From the NCBI GenBank assembly GCA_009823505.1, contig VZQC01006666.1, forward strand, positions 222,800 to 286,799: DNA of 64,000 bases, read 5' to 3'. Shown in pieces: positions 41,501-53,500 of the stretch. Under the pieces are notes generated by a model. That model searched no databases. It was given only the letters and a program-made list of their open reading frames with translations, and was not told the origin of the DNA. The position numbers and the translations under genes are program-made. The stretch is from Rhizomys pruinosus. Taxonomy: Eukaryota; Chordata; Mammalia; Rodentia; Spalacidae. Numbering within the stretch: the first letter of the stretch is position 1; each line of letters begins with the position of its first letter.

Positions 41501-44500
41501 GTAAGAACCAGACCAGCAAGGAATACACAGTAAGACCTTGTCTCCAAAAAATGCAAATTAAATCCCAGTGAAGGGCTGGGGAGATGGCTCAGCTAACACA
41601 GGCTGCTCTTCAAGGACCCAAGTTTGGCTCCCAACACCACATGGCGGCTAACAACTGTCCAGTGGCTCCAACTCCCTCTTCTGTCTTCAACGGGTATTGC
41701 ATGCATGTGGTACATTTACATACAGGCAGGGAAAACACTCATACACATGAAAGATTAAAACAAAATAAAAATTTAAATTTAAATTAATTAATTAGGTCTT
41801 TTTGAGACAGGGTCTCCCTTTAATCCCAGCTGGCCTGGAACTCACCATGTAGACCAGGCTGGCCTTGAACTCACAGAGATCTGTCTGATTCTGCCTCCCA
41901 AGTGCTGGGATTAAAGGCGTGTGCCACCACTCCTGGCTAAAATTAAAAAAAAATTTTAAACCCACTGAGTTTTACCCAATCTTACAAATTGGGTAAAATG
42001 AAGAAGACGGATCATACTAAACTATGATGATGTAGAAGAGCAGGAACTTCCAGTGAGAGGCTAAAATGGTCTGCTTTGCAGTCACATGACCTACAAAATG
42101 CAGATTCCAAGGCTAGGCAGCATCCCCCTTCTGACTCAGAAGGTATGGTGGGATTTGAGTGGCTTTAGGTGTAGTGAGGCTCTGGGCGATTCTATCAGTC
42201 AGGGTACTGGCAGACCACACACCTGTCTTTAATGTGAATTTGTTGAAAGAATTCTGATGAGCCGATCTGGTATGGGCACAAAGCACTGCGTTAACTGCTG
42301 CACTGACGCCAACGCCGTAGATTAGTGTGCACACTTCACCAGGAGCCAGAGCAGGGCAACGAGGGTGGCCATATGGAAAAGTCTAGAGCAGAAGCAAAGT
42401 GGGAAGACATGCAGCCAGGCAGGTGAGGGCAAGGAAGGGCTTTCTTGGTTACTGTAAAGGCTAGGATCTAAGTATGTGTCTGTGGGAAACAGTAGTGGGA
42501 AACAGATCCGAATGGCAAACCTAGCAAGAAGTGTTGCAAAAATGCCCAGAGGACTTGAACTAGTTATTCCTGTTCTGCCCACGGCTCTCTGCTCTGAAAC
42601 TGTAGCGGGGCTGAGTCCACAGGTTAAAACCAAGCCACAGATGGAACAGAGATGTATAATTGTGTAGGAGCAAGGCACATTCTGACGGCTGTCAAGGGCA
42701 GGACAAAAAGGTGTGTACAGAAATAAAAGGAAAACGTAGAGGAACTGGATCCAAAAAGTAAGTCAGATGCTGGGCTTCGGTCACAGAGCCTCCTAGGTGA
42801 ATTGTTTACTGTGGCTCAAGACTGCCCTCTACTGGCTACACTATTCCCCTGCACCCTGCGAAATCACAGGCTCTTGTTAGAGTCCTCTTAGCTGTAATAG
42901 TTGACAAAACAACTTCCATCAGCTAAAAGAAAAAATTGTAAGCACTCAATTGGATTGAATTGTAATCCCCCAAATATGATTTGCTGAAATCCTAACGCCT
43001 GAACAATAGTTTGAAATAGTGATCTTATTTGAAAATAGGGTTACGCAGGGGAGGAAAAACAATCAGCATCAGAGGTGGTTGCTCAGGCCTGTAATCTTAG
43101 CACTTGGGAGGGTGAGGCGGAAGGATTTCAGATTTGAGGCCAGCTTGAGCTACATGGAAAGTTCCTGGCCAGCCTGAGCTATGAGAACAGTTACAAAAAA
43201 TGGAAGGGGCTGGAGAGATGGCCTAACGGTTAAGAGTGCCGACCGCTCTTGCAGAGGACCCAGGTTCGATCCCCAGCACCCACATGGCAGCCGAGAACCG
43301 TCTGAAACTCCAATTCCAGGAGAACTCCAGCTCCAGGGGAGTCCGACACTCTCTTCTGACCTCTGCGGCATTGCACGACACGGGTGCACAGACTTACATG
43401 CAGACAGTACATTCGTACACATACAGAAATAAATAAAATTAATAAAAAAAAGTGCACCACCATACCCAGCAAAATTAAAAAAATTAAAAAAAAATGGAAG
43501 ACTGGGATGTGGCATTCAGGAAATCCTTTGTTCAGTCTCACACATTTCATAAAGCAAGTATTGTGGTACACACCTGTAATCCCAGAATTTTGGAGGGAAA
43601 GGAGAAGAATCAGGAATTAGCAAATTAAAGCCAACTTAGGCAACAAGAGATCCCTCTCAAATAACAAAAAACAAACAAAATGGAACTGCATGTGGTGGTG
43701 CACGCCTTTCATCCTAGCACTAGGGAGACAGAGGCAGGCATATCTCTGTGAGTTCAAGGCCAGCCTGGTCTACATAGTGGGTTCCAGGCCAGCTAAGGCT
43801 ACAGGGAGACCCTTTCTCTCTCAAAAAAAAAATAGTGGAAAACAACACAAATACCTTTCAGTGATGAACAGTTGAACACACAGTTACACATCTATAACAT
43901 GAAGTACTACTCAGCAATAAAAAGTTAACTTATTGATACATTCTTTTTTTTTCCCCCCAGACAGGGTCTCCCTGTATCCCCAGATGGTCTGAAACTCACT
44001 ATGTAGACCATGCTTGCCTTGAACTCACAAAGATCTGCCTGCCTCTGCCTCCCAAGTGCTAGGATTAAAGGTGTGCACCACCATGCCTGGCCTAAAGTTT
44101 CTAATATGCCACTTGTAACTGCATGAAAATCTGCTTTCAGTCCAGCAAGATAGCTCGGTTGATGAAGGTGCTTACAGTAGAGGCTACTGAACTGAACTTT
44201 ATTCCCAGGAGCCAACTCCTGCAGGTTGGCCTTTGACTCCCACTTGTGCACTATGGCACACACCAAAATAAATAAATAAAATTCAACTTAGAATTCTTTT
44301 TTAAAAATAAACATTTTTCTGCAGCCAGTCTCCAGTCTATAAAGAGGAAAGTCTGCTCATGCTTCGAAAAGGGAATCCTGGTCTAGCAAGACCTGACTTT
44401 GTCCCCAAGTGGATGGAACTGGTCAATGAAAAGCCAAAAGGAGCCAGAGGCTCCCTCCCCCTCTATAACATGAGTGACCCCTGAGGATCAGATCCTCAAG

Positions 44501-47500
44501 TGACCTTGAGAAAACAAAAACCTTGGTTAATCTGGGCTAACTGTGTGGCCTTAAACATCCAAAAGGAAAGTATAACCAGAAATAATCAGTAAGGCCTGAG
44601 AAATTGTACTTCAGGTATAAAACTTGAGACCTGAGTAAAAAGACAAAAAAAAAATTTTTTTTTTAATTTAAAAAAGAGCACAGTTGTTTTGCCTGTCTTC
44701 AATTCTTACTGACAAGTGCAGCTACCCTGTGGCTGCCACTGCTTTTGTCATTCTTCAAAAACATGAGACACAGCTTTTTAACCTTCCAATATGGTCTGAA
44801 GACTCATGTCTCTCCAAGAACCCTCCAAACCTTCAGTGCCAGATGGGGACTGCTGAGACATCCAGCTTGTGGACTGAGCTACTACTGAGGTTTCAGTCTC
44901 TTCAGAGTATAGACTGCCATTCTTGGACTACCCAAGCTGTATCATGGAGACCAGTACAGGAGGATCGAGACAGGACATGGTGTTTACTGGACCTCATTTG
45001 GTGACCATGGGAAGGGAAGACCCCAGTGTGGAGCACAAGGGCAGGACTGATGGTTGTTTGGGCTTGCCAAGGAGAAGCCTTCAAACAATTCCTTAAGGAA
45101 AACATGACACCTTTCAGTCTAATAAAGAAAAAAAAACAATAAAAAAGAAATCATAAGCTGAAGATGTTAAAACCTCTGACATCATAACCTTGATATATGT
45201 GGCATGCATATATGCATATTTTGGAGTGATGCAAATTGGAAGGAACAACAACACAAAAGACTGGGTCAAAGAACTAACTGAAACGGTGAACTTCTGCCTG
45301 AAACAGTAAACTTCTGCATTGAAAATATTAAAAAGACTGAGAAACACTGCTGCCAAAGACCTGACATTAACATGGGAAAGATGTATTGAGACCACACATG
45401 CAAGTGTACGGATGGCCTCTGGAATACCAGAGAATGTTACCAAAGGCCACTAAACCAATAAAGCAAATACGGGTCTCCTTGAGTCAAGCAAGACTCCACC
45501 GTCAGCACCAGCTACACCTCACCTGCCTGGAAATACTGTGCAGCAGAGGCAGCCATATGCCTGTATATCCCAAATCTAATTGGCTATTGGCTCTCTCCTT
45601 GGAGGAATAACCCATGGCTGATGCCACAAGCTTACATCCTCTACAGGTTAGGAGATGTTATAAGCCACAGTAAGACCCTGTCATATTTAACAGGNGGGAA
45701 TGATTATATTTTGATTGTAGATTGAAAAGTTGAGGGACGTTAAATTAATAATAGAGAAATATGGTTGTCGGGGTATCTGTAGAGAAGAGGTAGAATTTGT
45801 TTTGTTTATTTTTATAAAGATAGTATAAGATGGAAGATGATATATATAGTTAATATAGATAGGGTAATAATATATTATTTAATTTAATATTAAATTATTA
45901 TATTATATAAATATCATTATAATATAATATTATATATATAAAAATTATATATATATATATATAATATATCTATATAAACAAATAGAATAACTTTTTTTTT
46001 GAGACAGGGTTTCCTGTAGACCCAGCTGTCCTGGAACTAACTCTGTAGACCAGGCTGGCCTTTGAACTCACAAAGATCTGTGAATCTGCTCCAAGTGCAG
46101 GATAGGATAAAGGCGTGCAACACACGCCCGGCTTGCCGTGAGCATTTAAAAAACTGTGTTTGGTGTATGTGCAAGTTTTGTGTGACTGCCCCCACTGCGG
46201 CCACTGGGTGTCCTCCTCCGCCATTTTCTTTATTCCCTAAACCTGCAGCTCCTGTTATTCCACAATACTCCTCCTGCCTCCACCCTGAACCTCCAGAACT
46301 AGACACAGACACACATGAATCCATGCCTGGCTGACTAGGTGAGGGCTAAGCTCTGATCAGACCCTCGCTATTCTACAGCGCTTGGTCTAACCACTGACCC
46401 TTCTCTCCAGCCCTGCCTATACCATTTCGATACATTCTTACATTATATAGTATTGCACATCAGTCAAAATCCTCATGAATTTTTAAAAAATATTTAATTA
46501 TTTTTATTTTATGTGTATGAGTGTTTTGCCTGCATGGGTTTGAGTGGACCATGTGCATGAAGTACCTGAAGTCAGAAGAAAGTGTCAGATCCCCTAGAAC
46601 TGGAGTTACAAGTGGTTGTTAGTTGCCATGTGGGTGCTAGCAACTGAACCTGGGTCTTCTGCAAAAACAGCCAGTGCTCTTAGCCACTGAGCCATGAATT
46701 CATAGTTTTTTACAGTGTGTGTTTGGAGGAGGCAGACTGATTGATTCAGTTCCACCAGTTCATCACCCAAAAGGAGCATTTGACAGCATTCAACAAGTGA
46801 GGAGACCTACTTTTGGTCTGATAGTGAGCCACCATAAATTCCATACAACCAGATAATGTTTACTTATTATTTATTATGTTATTTTTATATTTATTTTTGT
46901 ATGTGTTTGAATGTACTGTCTGCTGAAGGTCTGTGCACCCGTGTTGTGCAATGCCGCGGAGGTCAGAAGAGGGTCTCGGATTCCCCTGGAACTGGAGTTC
47001 TCCTGGGATTGGAGTTACAGACGGTTCTTAGCCGCCTGTGGGTGCTGGGGATCGAACCCGGGTCCTCTGCAAGAGCGTCGGTGCTCTTAACCGCTAGGCT
47101 ATCTCTCCAGCCCCCTATCAATACCAGTATTACACAGCCATGCAGTGGTCCTAGGTACACGAGTCTTAGAATCAGCACCAGGGGGTTGAAGACCTGGTTC
47201 TCTACTCAGCATCCACAGCAAATGGTTAAACCCTTAGACAGGAAACAATGGAATAAACACCTGCCCCCTGGATTGTTGTTAGGATCAAACAAGATAACGG
47301 ACATAATAGTGTCTGATTAATAATGAAGTGCCAGGGCCTGGAGAGATGGCTCAGCAAAACTTGCTGCACTTCCACACGACCTGAGTTCGGTTCCCAGCAC
47401 CTACCACAGTTCACAACTGCCTGTAACTCCAGCTCAGAGGGAGCCACGCCCTCTTCTAGCCTTCCTGGAGACCTTGGCACACATGGCAGACACATAGTCA

Positions 47501-50500
47501 CACACACATGCCTACATAGAAGAAATAGGAGATACAGAGTAAATAATAATAACAATAACAACAATTAATAATAATAATAATAATCTCCAAACAGCCTCAA
47601 GGTGGCAGTACTGGGAGGGCAGAGGTTTTTTTTTTTCTCTTTTAATTTTTTTATTTTATTACATTTTATTTACTTATTTTAGGTGTGTATGCTTCTGTGT
47701 GTGTGTGTGTGTGTATTGTGTGTGGTGTGTGTGTGTGTGTGTGTGATGCCATGAACCAATGGTGTCAGAAGTCACAGAACTCAGAAGACAGTTTCACCAT
47801 GTGGATTCTGGGGATGGAATTCAGATCACTGGGCTTGGTGGCTGCCATCTTTACCCACTCGGTCATCTCACAGGCCACTGGTTTTGTCTTTGTTTTGTTT
47901 TTACTTAAAGGCAGAATCTGGCTTAGGCTGGAGAGATGGCTCAGTAATTAAGAGCAATGGTTGCTTTTGCAGAGGACTTGGGTTCAATTCCCAGCACCCA
48001 CATGGCAGCTAACAACTATCTGTAACTCCAGCTTCAGGGGAATCCAACGCCCTCTTCTGACTCCCTCGAGCATTGCATGACACAGGTGTATTTACATATA
48101 TAATATAATAATAATAATAATAATAATAAAAATAATAAAAATAATAATAATAATGTGTGTAAATGCACCCATGTCATGAAGGGAATAACACTCATACACA
48201 TAAAATAAAAATGATACATGGGTCTGAAGACGATGGCCTAGCGTTAAGAGGCCGATGCTTTGCAGAGGACCCGGGTTCGATCCCGCACCCCATGGCGGCC
48301 GAGAACCGTCTGAGACTCCAATTCCAGGGAACTCCAGCTCCGGGGAATCCGAGAACCCTTTGACCTCCGCGGCATTGCACGCAGGGTGCACAGACCTGCC
48401 ATGAGACAGTACATTCAACACATACAGAAATAAATGAAATAAAAAAAAAAAAATTAAAAAATGATAATAAAACAGAGTCTGGCTATGTGGATGCCTGGCC
48501 CAGAATTCAATATGACTAGGCTAGCCTCAAACTTGCCTTGATTCTCCTACTTCCTCCTCCCAAGTGCTGGGATTACAGTTATTCACCACTATGCTCAGAC
48601 TAACAATTATTTACAATCACCTCTAATACCGATGACTGATTCATCATTCCTTACCCAGCATGGACCAACATATATGAGATAAACCTCCAGGCTTCCTCCC
48701 TCTTCTCAGGACGGTAAGTAAAGGGACTTTCCAAGATGCCAGTGTCCAGAGTGATCCACTGTTTCTGAGGCTTCCACACAGCATAGTAAATAAACACAGC
48801 CAGCTGTCAGGGAGAACAAACATGAAAGTTAACCACACCTTCTCAGGGAATGGCCCCATTAAAACCCACAGGCAGTCATTGTGTTTAAGTGACCATCTCT
48901 TCACTGAGCCAACCACAGCATGGGCTCAGGAGATGCTAAAATTAAGTTTCTCCACCAGCAACCCTCCACCACCACCACCACCACCATCCCCCACCCCCCA
49001 CCCCCTTCTCCGCCACTGTGGTCACGCCTTCCTTCCCCCCCACGATGTGGAACACTGTTAGACCAGATAGACCAGACAGTAATGAAGACTCTTTCTGAAT
49101 TCCCCAGCTCTTTGACACCCTGCTGTCTGGCACTAGGTCCCCCCCATACCCTTCCCCTTTCACACCCACTCCAGTTTCACAGCAGTGAAACCTGGCAGAC
49201 ACTGTCTTATGCAGATGATGAAGATCAAAGTCCTGTGCTGGCATATGCTGTCCTTTACCTTACCCTGTGATAGAAAGGGCACCTCCCCTCCCATGGTCTT
49301 CTTTCCCTGCACCCCTTAACTTTAGTCTAATCATGAGAAATACTTCATAGAACCCCAGACAGGGGACAGCCTACAGGATACCTGGACAATATAGTTCATC
49401 ATTATCAGGATTATGAAAAAAACACTGAGAAACTGTCATGGGTCAGAGGAGCCTGGGGACAGGACAACTTAATGCAGCATGAAACCCTGTGTTACAGGGA
49501 GCCAGAAGAAGAGAAAGCACCCAGGAGGTAGAAGCAGGCAGATGTCTGTGAGTTGGAGGCCAGCCTGGTCTAAAAAAAAAAAAAAAAAAAAAAAAAGATT
49601 TTAAAAACTATCTAATCTAAGTAAAGTCTGGAGTAGTTAAAAGTGCAGGTTCCTCCTCCCAAATAAAAAATATGTAATAAAGCCGGGCATGGTGGCGCAC
49701 ACTTAATCCTAGCACTTGGGAGGCAGAGGCAGAGGCAGGTGGGATCTTTGTGAGTTCAAGCCACCTGGTCTACAAGATGTAGAGTTCCAGGACAGCTGGG
49801 GCTACGCGAGAGACCAAAAAAAAAAAAAAAAACGAAAAATCTTTAAAAAAAATAATAAAATCGTATATATGCAATGTAAAGATCCCAAATTATGTTTTTT
49901 GGCCCAGCGAGACTTTAAAAAGTTTCCAACTTACTAGGTGTGGTGGCTGGCACACACCTTTAATACCACTCAGGAGGCAGAGCCAGGCTGATCTCTATGA
50001 GGCCAGCCTGTTTTCCATCCCAAGTTCCAGGCCAGTTGTGGCTATAGGGAGATCCTGTCTAAAAAAAAAAAAAAAAAGGTCCCAGTTTGTGTGTGTGTGT
50101 GTTCACATGTTTCCCATGTGTGTCGGGTACATGTATTTGTGGAGACCAGGGGTTAATCTCTGGTTCATTTTCCCGGTGCCCTTCGCTTTGTTTTCTCAGT
50201 CAGGCTTTCTGACTGGCCTGGAGCTCCGCAGGTTGGCTAGGCGAGCCCAGCAAGCCCAGAGGTCAGCCCATCTCTACCTTCCCAGTGCTGGGATCCAAGC
50301 ACGTACCACTCTGGCTCTTCCACATGGGCTCTGGGGATCAAACCGAGGTCCTCAAGCGTGCATGGGAAGTTCTTTACTGACCAAACTATCTTCCTAGATT
50401 CATAGGTGTTTTTTTTTTAAAGATTATTATTTGGAAGCACCTGGACCAAAGTTTGGGAAAGGGGATACAAACCACGAAAGTCATACAAAGATATTCAAAA

Positions 50501-53500
50501 CATTTGAAATATAAAACACTTCTGGTGTCAAAGGTTTAGATAAGAAATATTAATCCAAAAACGAACAAACAAAAAAACCAAAATAGAAAGATAAACACAT
50601 AAAAAAAATACTCATTCAACATTATATCAACATCAGTGTTATAGATCTGAAAAGGTTAGATGTAATATATTGGCATATACTATATAATATATTATATCAT
50701 ATCAAATCATATCATATATTATAGGCAAAGCTCTGCTATATATTATATTACAATGAAACTATATAACATCAGCCCCTTGAAACCCTTTCTTAAAAGGGAA
50801 TGGAGAAAGCCGGGCGTGGTGGCCCACGCCTTTAATCCTAGCAGAGGCAGGCAGATCTTTGTGAGTTCAAGGCAAGACTGGTCTACATAGCAAGTTCCAG
50901 GACAGTCGGGACTACAGGGGGCCTGTCTCGAAAGACCAAAGAAAAAAAAAAAAAAAAAAGGTGGGGGTGGGAGAGATGGCCTAGCGGTTTAAGAGCACCG
51001 ACTGCCTTACAGAGGACCGGTTCGATCCCCGGCAACCCAATAACGGCTGAGACACTGTCTGTAACTCCAATTCCAGGAGAACTCCAGTTCCAGGGGAATC
51101 AACTCCTCTTCTGACCTCCGCGGCATTGTATGACATGGGTGCACAACTACATGCAGACAGACATCCCATCCACATAAAAAAAAAAAAAGCTGGGCATGCA
51201 CACGCCTTTAATCCTAGCACTTGGGGAGGCAGAGGCAGGCAGATCTCTGTGAGTTCCAGGCCAGTCTGGTCTACAGAGTGAGTTCCAGGGACAGCTGGGG
51301 CTACAGGGAGACCTGTCTCCCGAAAAGACCAAAAAAAAAAAAAGTGTGTGTGTTGTGTGTGTGTGTGTGGGGTGTGTTAGAGATGGCTCAGCAGAAAAAG
51401 CACTGGCTACTCTTGCAGAGGACCTGGGTTCAAGTTCTGACATCACACAATGACAGCTAACGACCTCTTAACTCTAGTTCCAGGAGATCTGATGCCTTCT
51501 TCTGGCATCCACAGGCACTGTGTGACCAGGTGTACCTATGTACATGCAGGCAATACTCATACATATAAAAGAGAAAAAACATCTCAGGCTAGTCTTGAAC
51601 TTGCTGTGTAAGCTGAGGACGATCTTGCTTTAACTGCTGATTTCTTGTCTCCACCTCCTGGAGAGGTGTTCTACCCTGCCTGGTTTAAACATTGCTGAGG
51701 GTGGAACCCAGGATTTCAGCATGCTAAACCAGCACCCTGTCAAGGGAACAACACCCACAACCAACAACTCTTTTATAAAGCTAAATTTATTTCCAAATTT
51801 TAAGTTTAGTTAAAAGAATCTCTCTCTCTCTCTCTCTCTCCCTCTCTCTCTCTCTCTTCTCTTATCTTCAGTCTTTTTGAGACAGGGTCTCCCTATAGTC
51901 CCAGCTCGGCCTGGAACTCACTATGTAGAACCAGCTGGCCTTGAACTCACAAAGATCTGCCTGCCTTTGCCTCCAGGTGAGTGCTTGGATCAAAGGCATG
52001 CACCACCACACCAGGATAAATGCTTACACATTTGCCATTTAAGAGTCTTCGTTCCTACAGTGGTTAACTTTATGTGGCAATTTAGTAAAGTTATCATACT
52101 CAGATATTTGCTCAAACATTAGTCTGAGAGTTTCTTTTTTTTTAATTTTATTTATTTTGTATACTGTATGAATGTACTGTCTGCATGTAGGTTTGTGGCA
52201 CCCGTGTTGTGCAATGCTGCAGAGGTCAGAAGAAGGGTTCGGATTCCCCTGAAACTGAAGTTCTCCTGGAAATTGGAGTTACAGATGGTTTAGCTGACCA
52301 TGTGGGTGCTGGGGATCGAACCCAGGTCCTCTGCAGAGCAGTCGGCGTCTTAACCGCTAGCATTATCCAGCCCACCCTCCCTTCCTTCTTCTTCCTTCAC
52401 TTCCTTCCTTCCTTCCTTCCTTCCTTCCTTCCTTCCTTCCTTCCTTCCTCCCTTCCTTTCTTTTTTGGTCTTTTTGAGACAGGGTCTCCCTTTAGTCCCA
52501 GTTGGCTGGAGCTCACTATGTAGATCAGGCTGACTCTGACTCACAGAGATTCACCTGCTTCTGCCTCCTGAGTGCTGGATTGCTAGCGTGACCCACCATG
52601 CCAGGCCATTCTAGAGATTTCCATGAGGGTGTTTTGTTTATTTTTTCTTTTGTTGCTTTGTATTTTTGTCTATTGGTTAGTTAGATGGTTAATGACTTCG
52701 TTATAGGATCAAACCATATAGCCCAGGCTAGGCTCAAAGTTGCTATGTAGCCAGGCTGCCCTCAAATTCAAGGTCCCCTCCTGCTTCAGCCTCCCAAGTG
52801 CTGGGATTGAAAACATGTGCCCCATGGTCCATGAGACAAATTATTTAGATGAGATTTACCTTTAAATCAGTACATGTATTCCTTCATAAAGAGGGTGAGT
52901 CTTGGCCAGGTGTGATGGCACATGCCTTTAGTCCCAGCGCTCGGGAGAGCAGGCAGGCAGATCTCTGTGAGTTCAAGGCCAGCCCCTTCTACATAGTAGC
53001 TCCAGGCCAGCTGGACTAAAGGGAGACCTGTCTCAAAAAGATTTAAAAAAAAGAAAAAAAAAAAAAGAAAAAAAGAGGGCGTGTCTCACCCAATCAGATG
53101 AAAGCCTTTCCATTAGGAAAATAGAATTGCACAAGCAAATGGCCTTGGTCTCACTCAGTAACTCAATACACAGCTGTTGGCTGAGTCTCTATCTAGCCTG
53201 CCAGCTTGCCCTGAAGATCTTAGAGCTGCTAAATCTCACCGTCATTTTAGTTCACTCACTCATACCCTTCTGATTTTGTTCTGCTGAAGATCCCAGCTGG
53301 GACGTGGGTAGTAATTAAGGAGATTACGCTGGGTGCCCTTCTGCTGCTGGAGTCATACCCTATGGACAGCCATATCCACTTTCACAACGCACAGCAGTAC
53401 AAGTCTCACAAGGCTTAGGAGGAGCCTAGCCCTGGCCCAGTCACAAAGACACACCCTGGGTGAGTCATCCCACCTCTCTGAGCTTTGCCCTCTTTCAGGA

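Larger units (their letters stand above)
52040..53145 (+). mobile_element. Ancient mammalian repeat broken by later insertions
   Basis: Segments at 52057-52134 (gttaactttatgtggcaatt), 52608-52631, 52845-52903 (agatgagatttacctttaaa) and 53079-53140 (tcacccaatcagatgaaag) read as one ancient element known throughout mammals. A B2, a B1, an old B1 and another B1 lie between them. Family name not given. Confidence 0.45.

Noticed and set aside
42322..42678. 118-codon minus-strand frame in the SINE-free part of intron 4 as the missing RHBDL2 exon
   Set aside because: Its sequence does not resemble the rhomboid exon 4 protein, and the true exon 4 is found in the inverted repeat.
48920..49270. Proline-rich frame over the (ACC)n stretch
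   Set aside because: Compositional artefact within RHBDL2 intron 2; no splice sites or conservation evidence.
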